Origin: Saprospiraceae bacterium
Lineage (GTDB): Bacteria > Bacteroidota > Bacteroidia > Chitinophagales > Saprospiraceae
DNA length: 64,000 nucleotides
Direction: 5' to 3'
Assembly: GCA_016714895.1 (NCBI GenBank)
Contig: JADKBV010000004.1
Location: 372,001 to 436,000, forward strand
The notes under the pieces are model-generated. The model saw only the letters and a program-made list of their open reading frames with translations. It was not told where the DNA came from and ran no database searches. The translations under genes were made by a program, and so were the position numbers. Below, in pieces: positions 27,584 to 36,742 of this stretch. The stretch's first letter is position 1; the number at the start of each line of letters is the position of its first letter.

Positions 27584-28132
27584 ATGAATATCAAAAGTTT
27601 TGTTCAAATTCCTGTGATTTTTTTATTATTCGTCAATATGGTGTCTTGTCAGAATAATGCTAATCCTCCCGCTGCAAATAATGCAGAATCTGTACAACAA
27701 ACTCCGGCAAGTTCTGAATATAAAGCCGAAAATGAAGGTTGGTTGGTCAATCTTGAAGAGGCCTTTCAATTGTCACAAAAAACCGGCAAACCTATCATGG
27801 CCAATTTTACTGGTAGTGATTGGTGTGGATGGTGCAAAAGACTTACAGCATCCGTTTTTGTTCAGGATGAATTTAAAAAATGGGCAGCAGATAATGTCAT
27901 TTTATTGGAAGTGGATTTTCCGAGAAGAAAACAGCTTCCTGCCAATATTCAGGAACAAAATGCAGGCTTACAGCAAGCATTTCAGGTCAGAGGTTACCCT
28001 ACCGTATGGGTATTTCATTTAACTAAAGATGCTCAATTGAATCAGTTTCAGGTTCAGGCTTTAGGTTCTACCGGTTATAAAGCTTCTGCTCAGGAATTTA
28101 TTGCTGACGTAAATCTGATGATGAAAAAATAA
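27584..28132 (+). CDS. thioredoxin-fold lipoprotein (CGWC)
   Basis: A 182-residue envelope protein. The N-terminus is a lipoprotein signal (hydrophobic to residue ~22, then SCQNNAN with the lipobox Cys), followed by an Asn/Pro/Ala-rich linker to about residue 45. The rest is a thioredoxin-like domain with the active-site motif CGWC in NFTGSDWCGWCKRL and the cis-Pro in VRGYPTVWVF. It resembles the thioredoxin_7/DUF255-like group of disulfide reductases. It is probably a periplasmic thiol-disulfide or chaperone-type protein. The next gene, on the same strand, encodes an outer-membrane protein with a Cys-rich tail. Confidence 0.9.
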   Translation: MNIKSFVQIPVIFLLFVNMVSCQNNANPPAANNAESVQQTPASSEYKAENEGWLVNLEEAFQLSQKTGKPIMANFTGSDWCGWCKRLTASVFVQDEFKKWAADNVILLEVDFPRRKQLPANIQEQNAGLQQAFQVRGYPTVWVFHLTKDAQLNQFQVQALGSTGYKASAQEFIADVNLMMKK

Positions 28133-28179
28133 ATATCCGCTTTATAAAAAACTGTTTACTCACTTTTAATACAAAACAA

Positions 28180-28920
28180 ATGCGATTACTAACAACTTTT
28201 TTTCTGAGTCTTTTAAGTGTAGGTTTATGGTCCCAGGACGTTGTGGTTACCATGTCAAATGATTCGATGATGACAAAAAATATGACTGCTTGTTGTGATT
28301 CGACCAATGTCAAACAAAAACCATGGGTTTCTGTAGAATACAGAGTTTATCTTGATCCTGCCAAATCAACCCGAAATGAATTGAGTGCAACAGGCTTTTC
28401 ACTTGACCAACAAGCTTCAGAAATTGCGGTAAAATTCGGTCAGTTTCCCAAAATATTTTTGTACCAGCAATTGGGAACATTGACCAATTCCAACTACACA
28501 TCTTTGTATGGTTTTGGTCTGAAAGAAAAATATCAAAGAGACCTGATCAAACATCCCGCTATTGTACTGGCTCCATATATCGAATTGGGTGCTGGTTACT
28601 ACCAATTGACCACCGTAAGAAATGTTAACGGAAACAGTACTTCTACGAGCTTTTCCGGCAGCCTTCAGGAAAACAAGATCGGCAATTTCAGTTTTACCGG
28701 TGATCTTGGTTTAAACCTTGGATATTCTTTCAAAATGTTGGGTTCTACCGTCTCTCTGACAGCAAACGGAGGTTACCAAACCAATTTGCCGACCACCTGG
28801 AAAAGCGGATATTCACTTGCTTTCAGAGAAAAACTGGATTTGTCTTCCCTTTATTTTGGCGGAAGAATTGGAATATCCCTCAATGATTGTTGCTGCTGTT
28901 GTAGTTCTGATTGCAAATAA
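28180..28920 (+). CDS. outer-membrane beta-barrel-like protein with a Cys-rich C-terminus
   Basis: A 246-residue protein with a signal peptide (cleavage near residue 19, after GLWSQ). The middle shows the alternating polar/aromatic pattern of an outer-membrane barrel (VEYRVYLDPAKSTRNELS, LAPYIELGAGYYQL, LNLGYSFKMLGSTVSLTA). Two Cys-rich spots are unusual: ACCDS near the N-terminus and DCCCCCSSDCK at the very end, where six Cys fall in the last ten residues. No family recognised. It lies 47 bases downstream of the CGWC lipoprotein, so the pair may act together on thiols or metals; that is inference. Confidence 0.78.
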   Translation: MRLLTTFFLSLLSVGLWSQDVVVTMSNDSMMTKNMTACCDSTNVKQKPWVSVEYRVYLDPAKSTRNELSATGFSLDQQASEIAVKFGQFPKIFLYQQLGTLTNSNYTSLYGFGLKEKYQRDLIKHPAIVLAPYIELGAGYYQLTTVRNVNGNSTSTSFSGSLQENKIGNFSFTGDLGLNLGYSFKMLGSTVSLTANGGYQTNLPTTWKSGYSLAFREKLDLSSLYFGGRIGISLNDCCCCCSSDCK

Positions 28921-28935
28921 TCTTTTTTACATACA

Positions 28936-28982
28936 TAAAAAGGAGTTAAATTGGTTTATATCCATTTTAACTCCTTTTTTTT
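28936..28982 (+). terminator. rho-independent terminator after the Cys-tail protein gene
   Basis: AAAAAGGAGTTAAA at 28937-28950 pairs with its complement at 28966-28979, loop 15 bases, running into a T-run to 28982. It is 16 bases downstream of the stop codon. Confidence 0.85.
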
Positions 28983-29170
28983 GCTAAAAAACAATGTTAA
29001 AAATGCCTTTGCGGAATTCGCAAAGTTTGATAAATAAAAAATATACCAAAAAAGACAAAAACATAGAAATAAGGGTGCACAAATGACAGGTAAATCGTCC
29101 AATTATATGTCAAATTGTCATGTTTTTGATGTGGTAACATTTTTGATATATCATGTTAAAATACAATTAC

Positions 29171-31906
29171 ATGACATACGATCATTTTACAGTCAATGCG
29201 CAGGAAGCTATATTAAAGGCGCAACAAATTGCAGGCGGGCTCGAACAACAAGTTGTGGATACTACCCACCTGCTGAAAGGAATAATGGAAACTGATCCTA
29301 AGCTGACCGAGTTTTTATTACAAAAATCATCCGTTAATGTGACTACGCTGAAAAGAGACATTAACCTGGAAATTGAAAAATATCCCAAGGTGGAGGGTGG
29401 CGAAAAACAATACCTGAGCAACGATGCCAATAAAGCTTTGGCTAAAGCCAAAAATTTATTAAAAGAATTCGGTGATGAGTTTATTTCTTTGGAATTGATC
29501 ATGTTGGGAATTCTTGATGGTAATGATAAAATGGCCACCATCCTGAAAGGCCAGGGATTAAATGCTAAAGATTTTAAAACGGCCATCCTTGAATTGAGAA
29601 AGGGCAGAAAAGTGACTGATGCCCATGCAGATAATCAATACAATGCCCTTAAAAAATACGCCGTAAACCTCAACGAACAAGCTGAAGCAGGTAAACTGGA
29701 TCCCATCATCGGAAGAGATGAAGAGATTAGACGGATCCTGCACATTCTTTCCCGAAGGAAAAAAAACAATCCCATCATATTGGGTGATCCGGGAGTCGGA
29801 AAAACAGCCATTGTAGAAGGTATTGCCTGGAGAATCGTGCAACAGGATGTTCCTGAAAATCTGATTTCCAAAAAAATATTCACCCTGGATATGGCATCAC
29901 TTATCGCAGGAGCCAAATACAAAGGAGAATTTGAAGAAAGGTTAAAGGCTGTAATCAATGAAGTCATCAATTCTGAAGGTCAGGTTATCCTTTTTATTGA
30001 CGAAATTCATACCCTCATTGGTGCCGGCGGAGGACAAGGTGCCATGGACGCAGCGAATATCCTGAAACCCGCCTTGGCAAGAGGTGAATTAAGAACTATC
30101 GGTGCCACAACGTACGACGAATACCAGAAATATTTTGAAAACGACAAAGCCTTAGTACGAAGATTTCAGACAGTTATGGTCGACGAACCTTCCGTAGAAG
30201 ACACCATTTCTATCTTGCGCGGTATTCAGGAAAAATATGAAGTTTATCACAAAATTGCTATCCTGGATGAAGCGTTGATCGCTGCAGCAGAGTTGTCACA
30301 CCGATATATTTCTGAAAGAAAATTGCCTGATAAAGCCATCGATTTGATAGATGAGGCAGCTTCAAAACTGAGGCTGGAACTTGACTCCGTTCCGGAAGTG
30401 ATAGACGAGTTGATTCGTAAGTTGAGACAGTTGGAAATCGAAAAAGAATTTATCAAAAAAGAAAATGATACTAAAAAACTTGCCGTTCTCACAGAACAGA
30501 TAGCCAATTTAAAAGAAAAACTCGATTCGACCACAGCAGCCTGGAAGTCAGAAAAAGACATTGTGGACAGAATCCAAAAAACGAAAGAGGAGATCGAACA
30601 ACTGGAATACGAAGCTCAGAAGGCTGAAAGAGAAAGTGATTACGAAAAAGTGGCAAAAATCAGGTATGGTGACTTAAAACAAAAAGAAACCGAACTTAAA
30701 GCAGCCAACGAAGCATTGAGTAAACTCCCTGAAAACAGTCGTTTTACCAATGAAGTGGTGACCGCTGATGACATTGCAGATGTAATATCCAAATGGACCG
30801 GTATACCTGTTTCAAAAATGATGCAAAGCGAAAAACAAAAATTGTTAACGCTTGAAGATGAAATCGGTAAAAGAGTAATTGGTCAGAAAGAAGCGGTTGA
30901 AGCGGTATCCGATGCCGTAAGACGTAGCAGAGCCGGTCTACAGGATGAAAAAAAACCAATAGGTTCTTTTATTTTCCTCGGACCTACAGGTGTGGGCAAA
31001 ACCGAACTTGCCAAAGCGCTTGCAGAAGTATTATTTGATGACGAAACAGCCATCACCCGAATCGATATGAGTGAATATCAGGAAAAACATTCTGTCAGCA
31101 GACTGGTAGGTGCTCCTCCGGGATATGTAGGATATGATGAAGGGGGGCAGCTCACAGAGGCCGTCCGAAGAAGACCATACTCCATCATTCTGTTGGATGA
31201 GATAGAAAAAGCCCACCCCGATACCTTTAATGTTTTACTTCAGGTATTGGATGATGGTCGTCTGACTGACAATAAAGGTCGTATCGCAAATTTTAAAAAT
31301 ACCATCGTCATCATGACGTCCAATATGGGAGCAGAAAGAATTCTTGAAAATTTTGAAGACCTGGATGCTTTGGGTGACAAACACAGAGAAGATATCGTTG
31401 AGACGACAAAAATCGAACTTTTTGATGCCCTGAAGGAAAATTTAAGACCGGAGTTTTTGAACAGGATTGATGAAAAAATTATGTTTCTTCCTCTTTCCAA
31501 GGCAGAAATCAAACAAATTGCCGTTCTGATGATCAAAAAATTGACAAAAAATCTGGCAAAACAAGAAATATCCATCGTTTTTGATGAATCTGCGATGGAC
31601 CTTCTGGCAGATCTAGGATATGATCCGCAATTCGGTGCACGACCTATGGCGCGCGTATTACAAAAAGAGATCATCAACACTTTGGCAAAAGAGATTCTGA
31701 GCGGAAAATTTTCTGCAGGTGAAACAATTCATATCGGAACAGATAAAAAAGGTTTTACCTTCGGAGAACAAAAATCTGATTCTGAACCGGCAGTGGAGGT
31801 TTTGGAGAAAAAAAGAAATCAGGAAAATCTCTCAAAACTTAATAATGCCACTAAAGACCTCAACGACACCATTGAAGATATCGAAGAGGCAGAAGAAGAC
31901 CAATAA
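29171..31906 (+). CDS. clpB: ATP-dependent disaggregase chaperone ClpB
   Basis: A 911-residue Hsp100 protein that rescues aggregated proteins with DnaK. The N domain begins YDHFTVNAQEAILKAQQIA. NBD1 has Walker A GDPGVGKTAIVEG, Walker B FIDEIHTLIGAGG and pore motif AGAKYKGEFEERL; the coiled-coil middle domain runs about 400-525; NBD2 has LGPTGVGKTELAKALAE and GYVGYDEGGQLTEAVR. The C-terminal ~50 residues (from about 860) are an added acidic, charged tail not in the classical protein. The start at 29171 (MTYDHFTVN) is chosen because the ATG at 29153 adds six residues outside the family alignment. Confidence 0.96.
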   Translation: MTYDHFTVNAQEAILKAQQIAGGLEQQVVDTTHLLKGIMETDPKLTEFLLQKSSVNVTTLKRDINLEIEKYPKVEGGEKQYLSNDANKALAKAKNLLKEFGDEFISLELIMLGILDGNDKMATILKGQGLNAKDFKTAILELRKGRKVTDAHADNQYNALKKYAVNLNEQAEAGKLDPIIGRDEEIRRILHILSRRKKNNPIILGDPGVGKTAIVEGIAWRIVQQDVPENLISKKIFTLDMASLIAGAKYKGEFEERLKAVINEVINSEGQVILFIDEIHTLIGAGGGQGAMDAANILKPALARGELRTIGATTYDEYQKYFENDKALVRRFQTVMVDEPSVEDTISILRGIQEKYEVYHKIAILDEALIAAAELSHRYISERKLPDKAIDLIDEAASKLRLELDSVPEVIDELIRKLRQLEIEKEFIKKENDTKKLAVLTEQIANLKEKLDSTTAAWKSEKDIVDRIQKTKEEIEQLEYEAQKAERESDYEKVAKIRYGDLKQKETELKAANEALSKLPENSRFTNEVVTADDIADVISKWTGIPVSKMMQSEKQKLLTLEDEIGKRVIGQKEAVEAVSDAVRRSRAGLQDEKKPIGSFIFLGPTGVGKTELAKALAEVLFDDETAITRIDMSEYQEKHSVSRLVGAPPGYVGYDEGGQLTEAVRRRPYSIILLDEIEKAHPDTFNVLLQVLDDGRLTDNKGRIANFKNTIVIMTSNMGAERILENFEDLDALGDKHREDIVETTKIELFDALKENLRPEFLNRIDEKIMFLPLSKAEIKQIAVLMIKKLTKNLAKQEISIVFDESAMDLLADLGYDPQFGARPMARVLQKEIINTLAKEILSGKFSAGETIHIGTDKKGFTFGEQKSDSEPAVEVLEKKRNQENLSKLNNATKDLNDTIEDIEEAEEDQ

Positions 31907-31924
31907 TTAAGTGTCTCCTCCCAT

Positions 31925-31978
31925 AAAGCTGAATCCTGTCAAAACAGATAATTTCTGATTCTTGCAGGATTCAGCTTT
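31925..31978. terminator. long-loop hairpin after clpB
   Basis: AAAGCTGAATCCTG at 31925-31938 is perfectly complementary to 31965-31978 (14 bp), with a 26-base loop. It lies 18 bases after the clpB stop and just upstream of the next gene's promoter. There is only a weak T-rich tail. Confidence 0.6.
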
Positions 31979-31981
31979 AAA

Positions 31982-32015
31982 TTTGTTTTTCTACAAAATT
32001 ATTGTCGTACCTTTG
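31982..32015 (+). promoter_or_regulatory. promoter of DUF4271-hemD
   Basis: TTTG at 31982-31985 and TACCTTTG at 32008-32015 (22-base spacer) fit the Bacteroidota -33/-7 promoter. The -7 element ends seven bases before the ATG at 32023, so the transcript is expected to be almost leaderless. Confidence 0.6.
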
Positions 32016-32022
32016 CGGCAAT

Positions 32023-32985
32023 ATGTGGCATAATATTTTCCGAAATATCTTGACTATTCTTGTATTGTGCGCTACAATACAAGGAATATCTGCACAAAAC
32101 ACCAATCCATTTGAAATCAGATCCCGTTTGGATTCTGTGGAGGCTTTGCCTGTAGAACAAACAAGTGGTTTTATGGGTGACACCCTTGTTTCAACCAACG
32201 AAACATTAATAAATTCAAACGATAGCCTTTCTCTTGAAGCAACAAATCCCTTTGATGTGGATCATTTGCCGTTGAGGAAAAGCAAATCAGAACCTGAAAG
32301 GGCTAAGGTTGCAGGACAAGAAAATAATATCCCGGGCAAACAACAGTCCAATAATTTTTTATTCTGGATATTACTTTTGTCTGCTGCTTTCCTGGCTATA
32401 GTTATCAATCTGAATTTGTCATTTATCAAGTTGGTCTTCAGATCTTTGATCAATATGAATTTGTTTAAATTATTTCACAGAGAAGAAGGTAATGGATTTT
32501 CCCCGTCATTCCTGTTTTTATATTTTGTTTTTTTTATCAATGCTGCAACGATTGTTTTTTTATGGCTAAAACAAGATGATGTCACGTTAAACCTTTCTTT
32601 CTGGCTGAAGATTTTGGCTGGTATCACTGTTTTTTATTTGGCCAAACATATTTTGGTATCCGCTATCGGACTTATTTTTAACATAAGTAAAACAACAGGA
32701 TTGTATAATTTTTCCATAGCAACTTATCATATTTTTGCAGGAATTATTTTACTTCCCCTTAATTTTTCAATTGCTTTTGCCAACCAGGGGATCTCATCAT
32801 TTATACTCATTCTGGCGTCAATATTCATAGTTGGTTTATTGATCCTTAAAAGCGGAAGAGGACTATTCATTAGTTTGGAATTTTGGAATGGTAGGTTTTT
32901 TCAATTTTTTATGTACCTTTGCGCCTTCGAAATTTTACCTGTGTTGATTTTGGTAAAATTTTTGATGTATCAGGTAAACCATTAG
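32023..32985 (+). CDS. DUF4271 domain-containing membrane protein
   Basis: A 320-residue inner-membrane protein with a signal-like N-terminus (to about residue 24), an extracytoplasmic Asn/Ser-rich stretch (about 25-105), then about seven hydrophobic segments. The C-terminal ~200 residues (FYLAKHILVSAIGLIFNISK, YHIFAGIILLPLNFSIAF and FMYLCAFEILPVLILVKFLM) match DUF4271, found almost only in Bacteroidota next to uroporphyrinogen-III synthase. Function unknown. I chose 32023 over 32002 because the promoter's -7 element overlaps the region between them. Confidence 0.88.
   Translation: MWHNIFRNILTILVLCATIQGISAQNTNPFEIRSRLDSVEALPVEQTSGFMGDTLVSTNETLINSNDSLSLEATNPFDVDHLPLRKSKSEPERAKVAGQENNIPGKQQSNNFLFWILLLSAAFLAIVINLNLSFIKLVFRSLINMNLFKLFHREEGNGFSPSFLFLYFVFFINAATIVFLWLKQDDVTLNLSFWLKILAGITVFYLAKHILVSAIGLIFNISKTTGLYNFSIATYHIFAGIILLPLNFSIAFANQGISSFILILASIFIVGLLILKSGRGLFISLEFWNGRFFQFFMYLCAFEILPVLILVKFLMYQVNH
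32914..32921 (+). promoter_or_regulatory. possible internal promoter for hemD
   Basis: TACCTTTG inside the DUF4271 coding sequence, about 95 bases before hemD. It is a perfect -7 match but without a -33 TTTG at the usual distance. Confidence 0.3.
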
Positions 32986-33016
32986 CTATCAAGGTGAAGT
33001 TTAAAATCAAACATGC

Positions 33017-33826
33017 ATGTCAACAAAAGGTAGTGTAAATAAAGAATCAACAACTTATGTCGATGAATACCGCAAGGTTTCGACCATCTTGATTTCCCAA
33101 CCCAAACCGGTAGATAAATCCCCTTATTTCGATTTGGAACAGAAATACGGTTTAACCATCGATTGGCGACCTTTTATCCATGTTGAATCTGTTTCAGAAA
33201 AGGAATTCAGAAAAAACAGAATCAATCTGGCAGATTATCCCTGTGTTATTTTTTCCAGCAAAGGAGCAGTTGATAATTATTTCAGACTGTGCGAAGAGAC
33301 AAGGGTTAAAATTTCTCAAGAAACGAGATATTTTTGTCTGACTGAAGCTATTGCCAATTATTTACAAAAATTTATCCTTTACAGAAAACGTAAAGTGTTT
33401 ATGGGCAAAAGGATCATTGACGATCTGGCGCACTATTTTAATAAATATAAAACTGAAAAATATCTGCTCCCTTGCTCCAATGTAGGTTCTTCCGAACTTG
33501 TAAGTTATCTCACAAAAATCAACATTGATTTTACGCCCGTGATTATGTACAACACGGTTTCGAGTGATTTGTCAGATCTTAGTGATGTATATTACGATGT
33601 TCTCGCATTTTTTAGTCCGCAAGGTATCGAATCTTTATTTGAAAACTTTCCTGATTTTAATCAGAATAAAACCAGAATTGCCGTTTTTGGTAACACTACC
33701 TACAAGGCAGCTGAAGATAAAGGTTTGTTTGTGAATATAAAGGCTCCAACTCCTGAAGTGCCTTCTATGACTATGGCATTGGAAAATTACATTCAAAAAG
33801 CCAATAATGGACATAAAGCCGGATAG
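33017..33826 (+). CDS. hemD: uroporphyrinogen-III synthase
   Basis: A 269-residue enzyme of tetrapyrrole synthesis that cyclises hydroxymethylbilane with ring D inversion. The family is poorly conserved, but two-lobed HemD features are present: TILISQPKPVDKSPYFD at the N-terminus, CVIFSSKGAVDNYF and FCLTEAIANYL in the first lobe, then YLLPCSNVGSSELVSYL, YDVLAFFSPQGIESLFE and RIAVFGNTTYKAAEDKG in the second. It directly follows DUF4271, a common Bacteroidota pairing that supports the call. No other heme genes are in the window. Confidence 0.88.
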   Translation: MSTKGSVNKESTTYVDEYRKVSTILISQPKPVDKSPYFDLEQKYGLTIDWRPFIHVESVSEKEFRKNRINLADYPCVIFSSKGAVDNYFRLCEETRVKISQETRYFCLTEAIANYLQKFILYRKRKVFMGKRIIDDLAHYFNKYKTEKYLLPCSNVGSSELVSYLTKINIDFTPVIMYNTVSSDLSDLSDVYYDVLAFFSPQGIESLFENFPDFNQNKTRIAVFGNTTYKAAEDKGLFVNIKAPTPEVPSMTMALENYIQKANNGHKAG

Positions 33827-33857
33827 GTTGTTTTTTTTACTCTTTATGGTTTAACCT

Positions 33858-34490
33858 ATGGATATCCGATTCATTCAAAATCTGGAATCCCGGTTGGAAA
33901 AACCACTTCCCGGATTTGAATCACAACTGAAAATGGCCGGGTATACTACTTCAGAACATTTTTACAAACCTGAAGAAAATCACAAAGTAGCTTGTGTGAT
34001 GTTGGTTCTTTTTCCAAAAAATGATGATTGGAATTTTGTGTTGATAGAACGAAGTAATCACGACCCCAATGACAGACATGCCGGACAGCTAAGTTTTCCC
34101 GGAGGGAAACTGGATGAAAGCGATAAAACACTGGAAGACTGTGCTCTCAGAGAAACATATGAAGAAATAGGCATCCATCCGGGAGGAATCGGAATTTTAG
34201 GCTCTTTGACCCCGCTTTATGTTAAGGTCAGCAATTTTTTGGTCCATCCATTCATCGGTTTTACCACAGATTATCCGAAATTTATCATTCAGACCAGTGA
34301 AGTTCATCAAATTTTTGAAGTTCCTGTGCCAATCGTAACAGACTCCGGCTATAAAAAGAAAGTCGATATTTCTGTCCGGGATTTTACCATCAATGATGTG
34401 CCTACCTATCAGATTTTTGGCAAAAACCTTTGGGGTGCATCAGCTATGATCCTTTCTGAATTTGAGGATATTTTACGTGAAATAAAATAA
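33858..34490 (+). CDS. NUDIX hydrolase, CoA pyrophosphatase-like
   Basis: A 210-residue NUDIX enzyme. The upstream motif RHAGQLSFPGGK (UPF0035 signature) leads into the NUDIX box LRETYEEIGI with the metal-binding glutamates. That combination marks the CoA/NADH pyrophosphatase subgroup, which cleaves coenzyme A or related dinucleotides, so turnover of CoA metabolites is the likely role. It lies 31 bases after hemD and ends close to the convergent PNGase-like gene. Confidence 0.9.
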   Translation: MDIRFIQNLESRLEKPLPGFESQLKMAGYTTSEHFYKPEENHKVACVMLVLFPKNDDWNFVLIERSNHDPNDRHAGQLSFPGGKLDESDKTLEDCALRETYEEIGIHPGGIGILGSLTPLYVKVSNFLVHPFIGFTTDYPKFIIQTSEVHQIFEVPVPIVTDSGYKKKVDISVRDFTINDVPTYQIFGKNLWGASAMILSEFEDILREIK

Positions 34491-34519
34491 TACCCAAAAA
34501 AACCTTCCTGTAAGTCAAC

Positions 34520-36742
34520 TTATAATTTGACAAACTTTTTCACATAACTTTTTTGACCATCAACCCATTTTATGGTGTACATCCCTGCAGGTAATCTTAC
34601 AACATCTACATTGACCTCTGACGTAAATGATTGATTGACGGGTAAATACTCTTCCCACACTTTTTCACCTGAAATATTATATATTTGGAGATTGCCTGAT
34701 TGGGTCTGTCCATTAATTTCTACAACCAAACGATCATATACCGGGTTTGGTTTGATCCTGATTCCTGCTGATATTTCTGTTGCTTCTGTTGAAATTATCA
34801 TGCCTGCGACAAATCGGAAAGAATATTCTCTTCCGAAATCGGGTTGGAATACCCTGAAACCTGTCTCTTTCAATCCCTTTGCCCGAATGAATCCATTGCC
34901 GTCTCCGTTGGCCCACCAGGCAATACCATCATCATCACTATCTCTGAACTGAAGGGTATAACATCCGTTGAGGTTTGAAATCGTATCATTATACATGATA
35001 TTAGCTGCCATTCCGGATCTGCTTTGTTTGATCAGATTACCAGCCTCATCCCTTAATGTCCAGGAAGTTTCATGTGGCGCATTGTTGGGCCTCATGGATA
35101 TGACTATACCATCCTGAAGAAATGGTGTTTTTTCAATGGTCGAACGAAGTTGATTGTTCTTTTTATAAACATCTTCCACACCATTAATTTTGTTTACCCA
35201 AACGACAAAATTACCACCGTTCCACAACTCCTGACCGGGCAGATTTGGAAGGGTGATGGATTGATTTTTTAAAAACGTAATATTTCCTGTCCAGGTATAT
35301 GTATGGGTATTTTGGCCCTCAACGCCATATTTGATTTCAACAGATGTTATGGGTGTTGTTCCGTTATTTCTGACCAAAATTTCAGGGTTGGCACAAACCG
35401 GGTTTTTTCTGAACTGAAGGATAGATGTAGATGGTGAGATGATCTCCTCCAATGATACATCAAGTTGATGATTGGGTGGACCATATTTGACTAATTGGTT
35501 GTTAATAATGTATCTGCTGTCCCCGGCTGCTGTATTGAGTGCATAATCCACCGTAAAATTGGGACCTGAACCGATGAGTGGCATAATTTCAAATTCTCTT
35601 AAGTCACTCGGAGCTCCGGGACACCATCCTGCACGGTCATAAACCCAGGTACCTCCTTGGGGATACACGGGATTATCAGCACATTCTGTCCACAATTGCC
35701 ATGCAAAATTGGTAGTATTGACCAAAATGGAGTGTGTCCGGGGAATAAATTCTCCTTCCTGTCCGTGACCGGTGGCAATACTCCGGATTTTCATCGAGTG
35801 GACATCAGGCTCGACCGTAATTCTTCTGGGTTCAAGCTGATCATTTGACAAAATCGACGTGTAACCGTAAGCTTCGACCGGCCAGATCGGTCGTATGGAC
35901 AAAACCGGTCTCGTCGGAATTCCTTTGATAAAAGCAAAACGAATATCCATTTCTTCCTGCCATTCACCTCCGCGGTCCATTAAAAACCGTTTTCTGTTTT
36001 TTAACACCGGACCAAAGTCCGTTACGTCAAAAACCCAGGTTTTGCCTGACATTCCAAAGTCAAGACCAATACCATATGGTGTCACAAAAGACAAAAGTTC
36101 ATATTTTGAAGGAAACTTGCGGTAATAAATCAGGTCTTCAATGATAATGACATCTTCTTCCGGATATTCAGTTTCACCAATGATATCACCAACTTCATTG
36201 TAAACAGGATAAAATCCTGCCTGCCAGAGATATCTCGTTTGTCCTTTTACCAGATTAGAATTTTCTACCGAATATTCCGTTACCTGAAACGGCGGATTTA
36301 TCACAGAATCACTGACAAAAGCATTGGATGTTGTCAAAGATACCTGACCTCTTAAAAATTCGACAGAAAGTCTGTTTTTATTTGGTTTTATCGCTTTAAA
36401 GAGTTCTGAAACCGCAAATCGTTTTTGAGCTATGGCATTGGTAAAGACTGCAGATTGCTGAAAAGTTGATTGGTCATATATGGTTTGATTATCTTCTTTA
36501 TTAAAATCATAATACGCTACCAGATTATTTGCCAATTCAGGTTCCCCGGTCGGGTCAAAAGTCAGCAATTTTTGAATCTGTGAAGGACTTAATTCTTTGT
36601 CCCATACACCAAAATCATCAACATCTCCATGATACACCAATGAACCGTTAGCAGCGCCGCCAATAAAAAAATTCCGGATGTTCATCTCCTTTGATTTTGA
36701 GGTACCTGAATGCCAAATATTACCATTAAGGTAGATTTTCAT
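34520..36742 (-). CDS. PNGase F-like T9SS protein, C-terminal part after a frameshift
   Basis: 740 codons forming the downstream part of a split gene; the true frame actually extends back to about 36929, because the stretch before the apparent ATG encodes continuous LamG-type sequence (GRIYWDAGF, then NWNHWVFTK). Visible parts are the end of the LamG domain (to ~60), a PNGase F-like second domain with a HGQEGEFIPRTHSILVN segment and the signature QGGTWVYDRAGWCPG (about 365-385), adhesive-type repeats, and a T9SS type A sorting domain at the end (IRIKPNPVYDRLVVE and FTSEVNVDVVRLPAGMYTIK). The product would be a secreted peptide-N-glycosidase-like or PHM-fold protein exported through T9SS. Confidence 0.8.
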   Translation of the reverse strand: MKIYLNGNIWHSGTSKSKEMNIRNFFIGGAANGSLVYHGDVDDFGVWDKELSPSQIQKLLTFDPTGEPELANNLVAYYDFNKEDNQTIYDQSTFQQSAVFTNAIAQKRFAVSELFKAIKPNKNRLSVEFLRGQVSLTTSNAFVSDSVINPPFQVTEYSVENSNLVKGQTRYLWQAGFYPVYNEVGDIIGETEYPEEDVIIIEDLIYYRKFPSKYELLSFVTPYGIGLDFGMSGKTWVFDVTDFGPVLKNRKRFLMDRGGEWQEEMDIRFAFIKGIPTRPVLSIRPIWPVEAYGYTSILSNDQLEPRRITVEPDVHSMKIRSIATGHGQEGEFIPRTHSILVNTTNFAWQLWTECADNPVYPQGGTWVYDRAGWCPGAPSDLREFEIMPLIGSGPNFTVDYALNTAAGDSRYIINNQLVKYGPPNHQLDVSLEEIISPSTSILQFRKNPVCANPEILVRNNGTTPITSVEIKYGVEGQNTHTYTWTGNITFLKNQSITLPNLPGQELWNGGNFVVWVNKINGVEDVYKKNNQLRSTIEKTPFLQDGIVISMRPNNAPHETSWTLRDEAGNLIKQSRSGMAANIMYNDTISNLNGCYTLQFRDSDDDGIAWWANGDGNGFIRAKGLKETGFRVFQPDFGREYSFRFVAGMIISTEATEISAGIRIKPNPVYDRLVVEINGQTQSGNLQIYNISGEKVWEEYLPVNQSFTSEVNVDVVRLPAGMYTIKWVDGQKSYVKKFVKL

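Noticed and set aside
29558..29970. Minus-strand frames inside clpB
   Set aside because: Shadows of a well-conserved chaperone gene.
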